Shown here: piece after piece, positions 13,436-24,916 of the stretch
How the letters are laid out: each line of letters opens with the position of its first letter
How positions within the stretch are numbered: position 1 is the stretch's first letter
Assembly: GCA_025093555.1 (NCBI GenBank)
Contig: JAIWNF010000063.1
Coordinates: forward strand, 186,001-250,000
Length of the DNA: 64,000 bases
Reading direction: 5' to 3'
Source of the DNA: Circinella umbellata
Taxonomy: Eukaryota; Mucoromycota; Mucoromycetes; Mucorales; Lichtheimiaceae
The notes under the pieces: generated by a model
What the model saw: only the letters and a program-made list of their open reading frames with translations
Told to the model about the DNA's origin: nothing
The model's database searches: none
Position numbers and translations under genes: made by a program

Positions 13436-13613
13436 GATTATAGGGTTGGTTTGTTAAAAGAAAAAGAGAGGAAGAGAAAAAAAAAATAGAAAGGATCTCA
13501 AAGGTACGGGAAAAGACTATGGGGTTTTTATTTCAAATCGGTAAAACAAAAAAAATAACAAAATTCAAGTTCAGCTATGCTTTTACAATATAAAAAATAT
13601 ACAAGTCACCTCT

Positions 13614-13626
13614 TTCCAGCAGGTTC
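13614..13626. promoter_or_regulatory. Candidate heat-shock element, proximal
   Basis: The plus strand reads TTCCAGCAGGTTC, that is TTCnnGCAnnTTC, one mismatch from the HSF consensus TTCnnGAAnnTTC. It lies about 180 bp upstream of the HSP90 ATG. HSF binding is expected for this gene but not shown. Confidence 0.5.
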
Positions 13627-13708
13627 CATAAAACTTCTTAATCGCCTTAATTTCACACACATATAATATTTTTACACAAACTACAACCAATCAAAGTAAA
13701 TTTTTGGA

Positions 13709-13721
13709 GAATCCTCTAGAA
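13709..13721. promoter_or_regulatory. Candidate heat-shock element, distal
   Basis: The plus strand reads GAATCCTCTAGAA, that is GAAnnCTCnnGAA, one mismatch from GAAnnTTCnnGAA. It lies about 275 bp upstream of the HSP90 ATG and just downstream of the stop codon of the neighbouring HMG-box gene. Confidence 0.5.
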
Positions 13722-13769
13722 AAAACTGGCGCCTACTTTTTTTTTTTTTCTTTTTTTACTCTCTAATTT

Positions 13770-15101
13770 TTAATTATTATCGTCATGGGCTAATAACAAA
13801 AAATCAGAATAATACATCCAATTAGGACCTATTTCCATTCCTTCATCATTTATCATTGTATTATCCAGTTCTTCTTCTTTTATATCAATTTGATTATGAT
13901 TGAGCACAGACTTTAAAGCACAGGTTGATGTTACTGCTTTATCCATATAGGGTGAATTAGAATCTGAGCAGTAGCTGCTCATACAACTACCGAACATTGG
14001 ATCATCAGTAGGAGTTGCTGCGCGGTTTTGATCATAATAATTATTGTTGTTTGCTGTGTTCCACAACAAATTGGGATCGGGATAAACTGAAGGAGGTTGA
14101 AGCATGGGCCATTGATAGGATGCGGGTAGTCGTTCTTGTTGCGGGTAATAACAATACTGTGGCTGTGTTTGCTGCTGCTGCTGCTGCTGTTGTTGTTGTT
14201 GTTGTTGATATGGTGATGGGTATTGATATTGTTGCTGCGGTTCAGGTACAGAATACTGTTGATATGTAGATAATTGAGAACAAGGATATTGTTGCTGAGT
14301 AGATTGTCGATCAAACACAAATGGACTTCTATTATCTGAATAACATTTATCTGAAGAAACAGTGGATGATGTTGATGAGGATGGTGATGATGATGCCATT
14401 ATGATTGTACCGTTAATTCGTTTATAGTTATAAGGACGCTTTCGCTTGGGTGAATATTTGTAATCAGGATACCTGTGATATCATAAACATAAAAAATATG
14501 ATTACTTATTAATAAATTTAGAACTATCATTTTTTTTCTCCTTACTTTTTTTCTTTCTTTGTTTCTTTTTCTTTATTTAAAGAAGAACTGATAATAACAA
14601 TCAAAAATTATTATTATTTAATTAAACTTACAATTGAGAATGTTCTTCCTTTGCCTTATCTGCAGCAACACGATATTTTTGTTTAACTTGTTCAGGTTCT
14701 TCACGCCACCATTTTGCCACCATTTTGGAAATATCACGATGATTGGCTCCGGGTAATAGATCAGCAATTGTTTTTTGCTTTTCTAATCTATAGGCCATAA
14801 AACAGTTTAAAGGACGTGGAATCTTGTCCGTTTCTTTTTTCTTTTGGGCTTTACGAGACGGTCGATGACGGATACGCATACTACGACGCTTATCTGTGAT
14901 TTTGGCCAAGTAGTCCAAATCTTTTTGTTGACTAAGAGAAAAATCATCGAACTGAGATGCTACAGAAGGGGATGGAGAAAGGGCTGGGGTGTTAAGATGA
15001 ACAGAAGGAGTTGATGATGAAAGAGAAGGAGAAAGAGTAGGTGCATGACTCAATGTAATTGTTGGAGAAGAGATAGAAAATGCTGATGATGAGAATGTCA
15101 T
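13770..15101 (-). CDS. MATA-type HMG-box transcription factor
   Basis: This is a sequence-specific DNA-binding regulator. Exon 1 is 14632-15101 and exon 2 is 13770-14472, giving 390 residues. The intron 14473-14631 starts GTAAGT, ends TCACAG, and falls inside the HMG domain. The HMG box (about residues 94-165) begins PRPLNCFMAYRLEKQK, continues NHRDISKMVAKWWREE, and after splicing ends HSQLYPDYKYSPKRKR, the usual end of fungal MATA/Ste11-type boxes. The N-terminus is Ser/Thr/Pro rich; the C-terminus is Gln rich with an uninterrupted poly-Gln run, then acidic, which suits an activation region. Mucoralean SexM/SexP are also HMG proteins, but their usual neighbours (an RNA helicase and a triose-phosphate transporter) are absent here, so I read it as another family member. 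Confidence 0.9.
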
Positions 15102-15889
15102 TATTGAATGTCTAATGTATTATGATAATTATATATGAGTATGTCTAAATAGTTACAATGCAATGAAGTTCTATTGGAAGAAAGAGAGTTGAAAAAATGC
15201 CAAGTAGTATATATATGTATGCAATGAATGAGATTATTTATATATTGAAGATGAAGGAATGAAGGAATGAATAAATGAATGAATGGAATGAGTGAGTAGA
15301 AAATATTAACAATATATCTGGAAAAAAATGGTTGCATTGAATTGACCTCTTTATATATCATTTTGATAAAAATCCTCTTTGTTTTTTATTATCAACGTTA
15401 AAAGTGTTTTTCCGTTTTTTTTTAATATAATATCAAATTATATCAATCGTTCGGATCATGATCAACCGAGATATATATATAAAAGAGAATGAAAACTAAG
15501 GGGAACCCGATCCGAATCATAGATAATATTAAAAATAGTTTACTATTACCGTCTCATGCATTAAAAAAGTATGCATTACTTTTCATCTATTTTTTTTTTA
15601 ATCTGGGTTGCTTCAGTTACTTGTCTTCCAATAGAATATTAAAAATAAAGGAGCTTCTTTATAACTGACATGACAAATAATATGCATGTAATATGACAAA
15701 ATACATTATATATATAGATACTTATATATAATGTATAAAAAAAATATTAAACAACGAATATTTAAAAGTAGAAACTTTTTCCCCCTTTTTTATTATTATT
15801 TATAAATTTGGATAAAAAGAATGATGAAGTGTTGTTATTATTATTATTGTTGTTGTTGTTGTTGTTGCTGTCGTAGTAATAGCAGTTGT

Positions 15890-16702
15890 TTAAGCCTTAA
15901 CAGCATACTTGCGAAGAGGGAAATGATTTTCCTTCTTTTGTTGCTTTTGGGTCTTCAACTTCTTTTCGAAGGGGGTCAAAGCACGACGCATAGCACGGGT
16001 CTTCTTGACACGCAAATCCAAAGGAATATACTTTTTCTTTTGATAGAAAAGACGAAGTTGTTCACGTTGAGTTTGGTTGATAACGGTCAATGTACGGGCA
16101 ATGTTCTTGCGAGCCAATCCACTAATAATAAAATTGTATATTAAATATTTTATGTTATTATTAGTATTAATATTTATTATAATTACTATTAATATCCCAT
16201 CTTCTTTGTACTTTATCATTATTATGAAATATTCCTCTCCCCCACCTCCTTTCCTATATGTATATCTTACATTTGGTGAAGCTTGGAAGCAGAACCGCCA
16301 GCGACCTTTTGAACACGCAAGGAAGCGAGTTCCTGCTTTTGCTCGTCAAGAGTCTTCAAGAGCTCAGCCTTGTTCTTGTTGCGAAGTTCGTATGCTTTGA
16401 CGGCAGCCTATATTATCATTATTAACAACAACAACAAAAAAATAATATAATTAATTAAAATAAACAATTATTAATTTTTCTTTGTGTTCCACATTCATGC
16501 ATAAATCCATGATATTCCTCCACTCATTCATTCATGTTGAAAAAATCTCGAATTGTTGGATTTTCTTTAAAAAAAAGTTGATATAATCATTTATAATCTT
16601 CGTCGCGTTTCGTTGAACTGATGAATGAATTGGAAGGAATCAATGGATAGATGGATGGATGGATGGATGGATGGATTTTTTTTTATTTCGATACGGTACC
16701 AT
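15890..16702 (-). CDS. RPL35: 60S ribosomal protein L35 (uL29)
   Basis: This large-subunit protein sits at the peptide exit tunnel. Coding exons are 16700-16702 (the ATG alone), 16271-16407 and 15890-16121, giving exactly 123 residues, the length of the human protein. Intron 1 (16408-16699) starts GTACCG and ends TATAG; intron 2 (16122-16270) starts GTAAGA and ends TATTAG. Family motifs are the start [63 protein letters not shown] and the C-terminal PLRKYAVKA. The single-codon first exon is inferred because it alone provides a start, keeps phase 0 and gives the family length; the other exons are certain. C-rich codon bias matches high expression. Confidence 0.93.
16642..16675. repeat. ATGG microsatellite
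   Basis: About seven tandem ATGG/GATG units lie within the proposed first intron of RPL35. Confidence 0.85.
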
Positions 16703-17512
16703 TTGGATTGGTCTAAGAAGGGGAAGGACTTCAACGGATACTATGATACACGGACTTTAATTTTGGTCAAGTAGTATTAGACCAAGCCATAGAAACAAAA
16801 TTAATGCAAACCTCGCAAAATTATCTCCATAGTTACCCCACCCCCAGTATTTTTTTAATAATATATATAATACATCCATCTTATATTATAATCATAATTT
16901 TAATGATATTCGTTCTATTCATTTTATATACACTGAAAAAATTAATCCTTATTCAAAGAACATAATTTAGTAAAAACTATTATTATCGTTATTTATTATT
17001 ATTACATATTATGATTTACTGTATTTTTATGCACTGTGTCTTAAAACAAATTCAGTTAATATAGTGCAGTAAATCAAACACTGTATACAATCATGTGTGT
17101 AAAAGAGAGGAGAATAAGAGGAAAATATTTAATGGAATCATTGTTGATAAGAGTGGATAAAAAAAAAGAAATGAGTACTATATATACACAAGGTTATAAT
17201 GTTAACTTTTTTTTTGTAGTAATTACCAAGCTTTTCTTTTTCGTTTGCTTGAATTGAAAAAAAAATAACGAAAGAATATATTGAATGACGAGAGTGAGAA
17301 ATTAACAGATATAAAGTGATATATGTGGGAATGTATAATTATATGGAGTGGGAAGGTTTGAATATAGAATGATAAAAATGATAAATGAATTCAGGTATGG
17401 TGAGAGTAAAAGTAGCTCTAAATATCGTGTAGAGTATGTCAAATTGTAATGTGTTTGAGTAGTAAAGCAAGGAAATGATAATATGTGAAAGAAAAAAAAA
17501 ACAGGAATCAAT

Positions 17513-19300
17513 TTATGCTTCCATAGGGCTACCCGGTCGATTATCTTGATCATCTTCTTCATTATCCGATATTCTGTGATGACTTCCATTCCTTGAATCC
17601 ATAATAATTCCATTTGCACTACCAACAAGAATAGCATTTTGAGGCGTTTCATCCCATATTTGACATAATATATCATGAGGTAATTGACGAAAAGCTGGAG
17701 TTTTAACTACCGATCCAAATCGTTCAAACATAAAATGCAATGCGTTTTGTTGTAATCCTCGTTGACCTGACAGTCCAGCACAATGATATATTTTACTGAC
17801 ACTTTCTGTATCCATATCACTATGTAATCGTCGTACACATAATGCTAATAATCTCGGTAAAATATACAAATTGGCCATGACCAATAAATCGGCAATTAAT
17901 TCTGGAGGTAAACAATCATCCAAGGTATCGGTATAAAGAAATCGAACAAAGGCTTCCAAGACGACGAATGGTTCCGGTAATGTAAGAGTATCGGATACAG
18001 ATTCCGCCATACCTGAACTCAGCAAGTGAGCAAAATGGGGCCAACGTGCCAATAGCACCAATCGATGGGCACGAATATATCGCCCATCATTAGCAGAATC
18101 AACGTCTTTAGATGACCGTATAGAGAAATCTGCACTTTGGGATTGTTGAATTAATAACCCTACTAAATCGGTACCCAGTTGAGGTGGGGGTACTGGCATA
18201 ATACCATATTCTTTCAAGTCGACACGAAGGACATGAGCATAATAATCGTCTGGTTCTTCATCAATACCATTGCCAAACAAATAAAAACAAGTTTCATGTT
18301 CAGCCATTGCAAAACTACCCCAGTTATACCCTTCAAAGCTTGTACCCATATCACGGTATTGCCACTGCATAGAAGTCAAATCTAAAGTCCAAAGTCCTGT
18401 TGCTGGCATATCACCAGAAACTGTGGTTGTTTGTGAGTGTGTCACTGCAACCACCAATTGATCACCACATATTTGAGAAAATCGTTGACCTGTCAGCGAA
18501 GGTGCTAAAGGGGAATCGATTTCCAAATGGGTCACACCATGTCGGTCCACATCGATAAACGATAAATGATTGGATCGACTCATGTCTTCTTCAAACCCAC
18601 CAAAAAGATATAATCGTTTGTTATACATGAAACTAATATGTTGTGATCGACGCACAAAGGGAATGGGTGGATACCATTCCCATGTATTTAAATCAAGAAT
18701 AAGTAATGTATCTGCAAAAATATCTTGAGTGGAAGAAAGTCCACCAGCAATATAAAGCTTATCATCATATATGGTAGCTGAATGTCGCATCCGTCCATCA
18801 GGGCGAACCCCACATGTCTCTGGTTGCCACCATGTTAATGTATCCAAATCTAATACAGCCACATCATCAAAATATCGGCCCTCCTCTTCTCCATTTCCAC
18901 CAAAAACAATTAATTTGTTTCTCGTTTTCCATAAACTTGTCGTGTGATCGTTTCTTTTTGCTGGTAATCGTCCCTTTGTATAAATGATTCGTGACCATTG
19001 ATGATTTTCCAAAGAGAGTTTGTAAAGAGCGTTAAAAACATCATCAGTATATTGGTCAAATCCACCAAAAACATAGATACTATCACCAACCACTGTCAAA
19101 GAGCTTCCAACCAATGGACCCAATGATTCACCACACGTTTTAAAAGGTTTGACGAAGCTTTTGACAGGAATACCAGAACCATTATTATTCCCATGTGATC
19201 CTTGTGTTCCTCCTCCTCCAATACCGTTGGATGATGATGGAGTAAGTTCGCGTATTGGACTATGTATTGAACGAGGTGTACCAGGTGTGGAACTATTCAT
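17513..19300 (-). CDS. Kelch-repeat and BTB domain protein
   Basis: This is a single-exon protein of 595 residues. After a Ser/Gly-rich N-terminus it carries at least four Kelch blades between about residues 60 and 330. Typical blade motifs are DSIYVFGGFDQ, NKLIVFGGNGEEEG, DKLYIAGGLSS and KRLYLFGGFEED, each followed by a Trp. A BTB/POZ domain follows at about 390-500, with ADFSIRS, IRAHRLVLLARWPHFA and FVRFLYTDTLDDCLPPEL. This Kelch-then-BTB order is like LZTR1 and unlike the BTB-BACK-Kelch order of animal KLHL proteins. A role as a CUL3 ubiquitin-ligase adaptor is a family-based inference. The ATG at 19298-19300 is the first in frame, and the C-terminus is acidic. Confidence 0.9.
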   Translation of the reverse strand: MNSSTPGTPRSIHSPIRELTPSSSNGIGGGGTQGSHGNNNGSGIPVKSFVKPFKTCGESLGPLVGSSLTVVGDSIYVFGGFDQYTDDVFNALYKLSLENHQWSRIIYTKGRLPAKRNDHTTSLWKTRNKLIVFGGNGEEEGRYFDDVAVLDLDTLTWWQPETCGVRPDGRMRHSATIYDDKLYIAGGLSSTQDIFADTLLILDLNTWEWYPPIPFVRRSQHISFMYNKRLYLFGGFEEDMSRSNHLSFIDVDRHGVTHLEIDSPLAPSLTGQRFSQICGDQLVVAVTHSQTTTVSGDMPATGLWTLDLTSMQWQYRDMGTSFEGYNWGSFAMAEHETCFYLFGNGIDEEPDDYYAHVLRVDLKEYGIMPVPPPQLGTDLVGLLIQQSQSADFSIRSSKDVDSANDGRYIRAHRLVLLARWPHFAHLLSSGMAESVSDTLTLPEPFVVLEAFVRFLYTDTLDDCLPPELIADLLVMANLYILPRLLALCVRRLHSDMDTESVSKIYHCAGLSGQRGLQQNALHFMFERFGSVVKTPAFRQLPHDILCQIWDETPQNAILVGSANGIIMDSRNGSHHRISDNEEDDQDNRPGSPMEA

Positions 19301-21150
19301 TATAATTGTCTTTGTTTATGCTCTCTTCTTTTTTTTTCTGTCAACCGTCAAAAAAAAAAAAGTCAAAAAGAGAGAAAGAGAACAGTATTTTGAGTAGGTA
19401 GTGTTTCTGTTATATTATATTTGTTGTTGCTGTTGCACTATAGCTCTTCGTCTTTTATTATATATTTTCTTTTTTTTCTTTCTTGGTCGTTTGTCAATGA
19501 ATAAGGACGATCGTTTCAAAAGATTATATATAAAGCTAAGATCCGGTTCTTTTTTTTTTCTTGTTGTCGGGGCTAATATATAAATGTGTGTGGGGGGTAC
19601 AAGTTTAATGAGGTATGTTATGTAATAACGGCGGATTAAAAGTTTAATAATAATAAAGAAGAAGAAATAAATCAGAATCTCGTTGCTTTTTTTTTATTGT
19701 TGTTAATTAGTGATAATAATAATAATAATTATAAAAAAAAAGAGATCTCTTTTATGAGATCGTCTCACACAAAAAAAAATTAGCCCGCTTTTTTCGAACC
19801 TTTTACAATATTATTTAAACTCAGTATAAAGAACCACGTATCTCTCAATCAGCTCATCTATTATTTGTCAAACAAAAGACAATGAAAAAGTAAGGGGTTA
19901 TGGTAGATTTTTATTGTGGCGCTTGTTTAAAGTAGAAGTTTATAATTATTCTATATATAAAAAGCTAGATAAACTAATTCTTAATAAATGCAACAGCAAT
20001 AAGACTCTCTCTATAATGGATAGATTCAAATTCATGCACAATAACATAATAGTTGTAATATATCCATCAGTACTGTAGTTTCTTTCTTCCACTTATCAAT
20101 AGAAATCAGCTATCATTGCTATTTTATCTTGTTGTTGCACAACAAACATATCATAATATTACACTTTTACTTTTCTAATTGAAAGCATCCCGCCCGGTCG
20201 AAAATGAAAAAATACGTAACTGTCAAAAGTTTAATAATTATGTCAATGGTAATAATAAGTAAATTCAACCTATATAGTGAAGATGAGATTAATTACCAAA
20301 AATTTCTGACAAAGAGGTACGTCCCGAACTGTAGATTATCATCAAGATAATTTTATAATCAGAATGCTCAACTCAACAAATAATATTATATCTTTTAGAA
20401 TTATATATTATCTAAATGACGCTTGATTAATTAACTACGTACGTACGAACTTTGAATAATATATAAAACTGAATGTTGTTACGTATATAAAATAGATATA
20501 AGTTCTTAAAAAAGTAATAGAGTGTTGTATTGTTTACGTAAATGATGTATTACGTACAAAAAACTGATTGTAATACTAATAAATGATAATCAAAACACAT
20601 CATTTAACTGTGTACAAATAAAAATGCGATTTGTGTTGCAATGAATGAATAAATTCACAAAAAGTGATAATTTGAACATTGCTATTATATAATTGTCATA
20701 TGAATATTGGAATCTGTATCTTTTAAAAAGATCCTATGTATAAAAAGTGGTAACAGTTCAATATCATATACCCATACACTTCTTTTAAAAAAGTGAATAG
20801 AGTCATACTATTACATCTCAAATCAGGCCTTCTTACACACTACTGTACTATATAGCAGTACATTAATTGATAATAGCTCACAATATATAGATACAGATGC
20901 TACATAAATAATATAGCTAGAGTCACTTTTATCTTATATTTGTGAGCATGAATTTTTTGCTAAAGAAGAAAAAGCGAGCCACTTAACATCAATGTCTGTT
21001 TCAGCAATGCACATTAAGATAGTAACTAAAATGTTACACTAGTAAATATATATTACAAATTAAACTAAATCGAAATGAATTGAATGGGTTGTGTAGCAGA
21101 AAGAGAAATGAATATAAATGTTGGTTTTTACCCAGATATGATCAGTTTAT
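19301..21150. other. Intergenic, AT-rich, no gene seen
   Basis: Several poly-T and microsatellite runs and a short TACGTACGTACG palindrome (about 20435-20447) are visible. No open frame here resembles a protein. Confidence 0.5.
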
Positions 21151-21159
21151 TTATTCTCA

Positions 21160-23044
21160 AAATGGTAGTACCTATATACAAGAAAGGCGATCCTACAGCC
21201 ACTGAAAATTTTAGACCTATAAGTAGCTTGACCAGTATTCTGCGAAAACTATTAGAACGATGTCTTCTACCAAAACTTTTAATGCATATGGGTACACTAG
21301 ATATTGCACAAGGAGGTTTTCGGCACCATCGATGCTCTCTAGACCAAAGCTTTGTGCTCAATACACTCACTCATCGTTTTATTAAACAATACCATCAGCA
21401 GCCAGTTATTTGCATGCTGGACATGTCCCAAGCATATGATACAGTTAACCGAAAATTTATCTGGTCAACGTTGCAGTCACAGATGCCGAGCGCTCTGTTC
21501 CAGTTAATCTGTCATAGGTTTGATGATGTGCGAATCGCTGTCATTATTCAAAATCATCAATCTCGCTATATTTATCATGCAAAAGGGGTTTTACAAGGAT
21601 CTATTCTGAGCCCCCTATTATATGCTGTTTTTATCAATACACTTCCTCGTCGGATACGTTTTAAAATGCACAACTTCTGTCCTCAGCCACTCTATATTAG
21701 AACAACACACATCACTGGAACAACAGAATCGTCAGCATAGAATCAATTGTACAAAGGCGAGAAAAATGGCCGTCCTGCTGAAAACCGTCCTGACAATTCG
21801 AAAATTATTATTTCTGCTCTATTATATGCTGACGATGTCGCCCTTATTGGATCGTCAAAAGACATGCCTCAACTGCTCAAGATAGCTGAACAACACTCAC
21901 GAGACCTTGGCTATAGATGGCATCCTTCAAAGTACGCCATTCTTGAACCAACCAGCAATGAATCAGCGCCACCAACTACATATTTTATGTATAACCAGCC
22001 TATTCCGACTACCAAAACTTTTCAATATCTTGGTATACTATTTACAAGTAGTGGAATTGATTTAGACCAGCTAATAAATCAACGCTCTTTTAAAGCAACA
22101 GGCAACATGGCCCTACTTCGTCAATTGGGTATTCATCTATATGGCATCGGACTATGGCCAGCACTTCGATCATACCGTACTTTTATACAGCCAGTACTCG
22201 AATATGGCATCGCCATAGCAGCGTTATCGACAAACCAGCTCACTAAACTCGATAACGCCCAAAATGCTTGCATTAAAATGGTATTAAATCGCAAGGCTTC
22301 TAAACAGTCAGCAACAATTGTACCAATGGTTCTGGCAGACCTACCATCAATGAAAATACATGCCCGTACTTTACAGCTCAAGTTTGCATCCAGCTTACCA
22401 ACATTGCCAACCTCTACTATGGCTCGCTCAATCGAGCTCTCCGTTCTCTGGGATAGACATCAACCAGATCAGCAATGGAGGAAAATTACTACCAACAATC
22501 CTCTCCACCAACGTTACAATACACTACACAACAATCTAAACCCACCAAAATTTTCGGTCACCAAGGCTATTAATGAAAACGTGATGAAGAGTATCTTTCC
22601 AGGAGGAATCGACTTAAAACCATTAAATGCATGCGAAATAAACATATTATTGACCTTATTTTATATTTACCAGCTTTCTCAAAAGATCGACACCGACTTA
22701 TCAAATGGCGCATACACTGGCTACCTTCCTATTCCCTTAAGGATTGTCGTTGTGGTTACAAAGAAGCTAAACGGGAGCATTACTTAAAATGCCCTCTTTT
22801 GACAAATTTGCTCCTAGACCTTACAAATAAATACGGTACAATTCCACTGCTTACATATCCTATGCAACCACTAGACTTTATACTCAACAAAACACCAAAA
22901 TCTGAGATAGGTCTATCATCAGAAAAATGGAAAGTAGTTTGGCCTGCACTCATTTGCGTCCTACGAGAAATTGGTGAGGACGAGCCAGCACCAGAGGAAG
23001 CTTTGGAATTATCCATAACCAACACGACACAGAATGAACAGTAA
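21160..23044 (+). pseudogene. Reverse transcriptase of LINE remnant, broken
   Basis: RT motifs are in order: NFRPISSL (fingers), CMLDMSQAYDTVN (first catalytic Asp region), GVLQGSILSPLLYAVFIN and ISALLYADDVALIG with the YADD catalytic box. The frame is interrupted by a TAG at 21738-21740. A frameshift near 22625 moves the C-terminal part, including the Cys/His motif CRCGYKEAKREHYLKCP (22749-22800), into another frame. The C-terminal domain is typical of LINE ORF2. The copy cannot encode an intact enzyme. Confidence 0.85.
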
Positions 23045-23365
23045 TCTCTACCTCCTACCTACTTTAGCGTAGTCTCCACTACATGCACTACATATACCAT
23101 TTTTTCTCCTTCTTTTTGTAGTTTATTTCCTTTTAGTACTTTTTGATTATTACCCTATATATATTATATACATTATTTCACTTCGCATAATCTATCTCGT
23201 CACCCTTCTTCTCACACCCCTACACCAGTATAACTTTTCCCCTTACTGGGGTCTTTCAGTTATAGTCACTCTCCACTCTCTTCTCATAATTATTTTTCTC
23301 CACGTCCGTACCGCAAGGAAGCGACCATATGTCCAAAGACGCAGGTCACTGAGTCTTCCATTTAA
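21160..23365 (+). mobile_element. 5'-truncated non-LTR retrotransposon (LINE) remnant
   Basis: Reverse-transcriptase coding sequence starts abruptly near 21160 with VVPIYKKGDPTATENFRPIS. There is no endonuclease or ORF1 upstream, as expected after incomplete target-primed reverse transcription. The 3' part runs past the stop at 23042-23044 into a non-coding tail whose end I place only roughly near 23365. No poly(A) or target-site duplication was recognised. The element lies directly upstream of the WD40 gene at 23720. Confidence 0.8.
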
Positions 23366-23719
23366 TAAATATAAATTTCAAAATGATATATCTGTTTTCG
23401 GATTTTTGTGCGCCAAAATGATTTTAGGCTGAGCCTACATCAGTTTTTTCGCTTGACCACACTTCTTTTTTTTTTATTCTCACCAACATGGTAAAGTAAT
23501 AGTTTAACATTGGAACAAAAAAAAATAAGCACGAGACCGACAAGATATATATTTAGTACTTACTGTTATTATTATGTTATTTGTTATATAGCCAACTACA
23601 TATATTCCCACGATCGTTCGCGATGATGGTAAAAATAAAAATAGACTTGCAATCGATATTTTCGTGACGATGCTCGAGTTTTATTGATTTCACTTTATTT
23701 TCTCTATATAAATATGTAG

Positions 23720-24916
23720 CGCATCAGGACGATATTTGGGATGTCGCATGGTCCAAAAACACTAACTGTATTATTACTGGTGCTTCTGATAGTAGTGTTA
23801 AATGTTGGTAATGTACAACTGTCATGATCTTTTGAAAATAAATAAATAAAAAGACAAACAAATTGACGCGTATTGGCGATATTATTCTAGGGATGGATCT
23901 TCGGGAGAGTTGAAATATGATTTGGATGGACATGTCTTGTCCGTTGTTTCAGTTGATACCAATAATGCCGGTACACGTAAGTTATATATATAATGAGGAA
24001 AGAATTGAAAAAGGTTATATCAAATTATTAGCTTATAATTTCATATTGGTCATAATAATTAGGCGCTGTATCTGCTTCTATTGATTCAACACTTTGTATA
24101 TGGGATCTCGAGAATAATGGTGCACTTGTAAAAACAATTAATGCAACACCTGTTGAAGCTTGGAAAGCACGATTTAGTCCTGATGGAGAGTTTGTTGCCT
24201 GTGGCTCCCATAATGGTGATATCAATTTATATAGTATTGAATCGGGAGATAAAGTTTCATCATTTGCTACAAAACAAAAGTTTGTTACTACCACTGCTTA
24301 TGTATGTATACAAATTATTTTTAGTATGATAGTAAATAGATAGTAACCATATTGTTTTATTTAGAGTCCAGATGGAAAATATGTAGCAGGTGCTGCAGAA
24401 GATGGATCGATTTATGTATTCAATGTTGAAACAAGTCAACTGGCACATACTTTATCAGGTATATATATATATATACTATGGTGAAGAAGGATATTTGAAA
24501 TGGGATGGCTAAATAATAGTATATATATATAACGTTTTAAAACAGGTCATGCTAAAGCTGTCCGTGATTTGACATTTGCACCTGATAATCGTACTTTGAT
24601 TAGTGGAAGTGATGATAAATGTATCCATGTATACGATGTAGAACATGGTCAACTTGCTTCAGTACTTACAGGTCATACTAGTTGGGTTTTAGGTGTTGAT
24701 GCCAATCCTGATGTTAGTAAGCAACAACTTGCCAGTTCTTCAGCAGACCGAAAAGTCAAGATTTGGGATTTGGGTATGCGATCAGTTTTGGAGACTCATG
24801 AAGTACATAGTGAAGAAGTATGGAGTGTAGCATGGAACCCTGAAGGTACAAAATTAGTTTCTGTATCTGAAGATAAATCCATTAAATGGTTTGCCAGTAG
24901 TGGATCATCTGTTTAA
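23720..24916 (+). CDS. SKI8: WD40 protein of the SKI8/WDR61 family (first exon not found)
   Basis: Family members join the Ski complex for 3'-5' mRNA decay and, in many eukaryotes, the PAF1 transcription complex. Visible exons are 23720-23807, 23891-23976, 24063-24301, 24365-24458 and 24546-24916, with matching phases and a TAA stop, giving 291 residues. WDR61-like segments include AHQDDIWDVAW, SIDSTLCIWDLENNG, TPVEAWKARFSPDGE, AYSPDGKYVAGAAEDGSI, HTSWVLGV and SSADRKVKIWDLG. Human WDR61 is 305 residues, so about 15 N-terminal residues are missing. The first visible exon starts in phase 1. The candidate ATGs at 23488 and 23617-23620 do not give a fitting phase. A LINE remnant lies just upstream. 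Confidence 0.88.

Noticed and set aside
15101..15361. Minus-strand ORF directly upstream of the HMG gene
   Set aside because: It lies out of frame with the HMG ATG, is low complexity, and reads as 5' UTR and promoter DNA.
13770..16702. The HMG gene region as the sex locus
   Set aside because: The neighbours are HSP90 and RPL35; no RNA helicase or triose-phosphate transporter flanks it.
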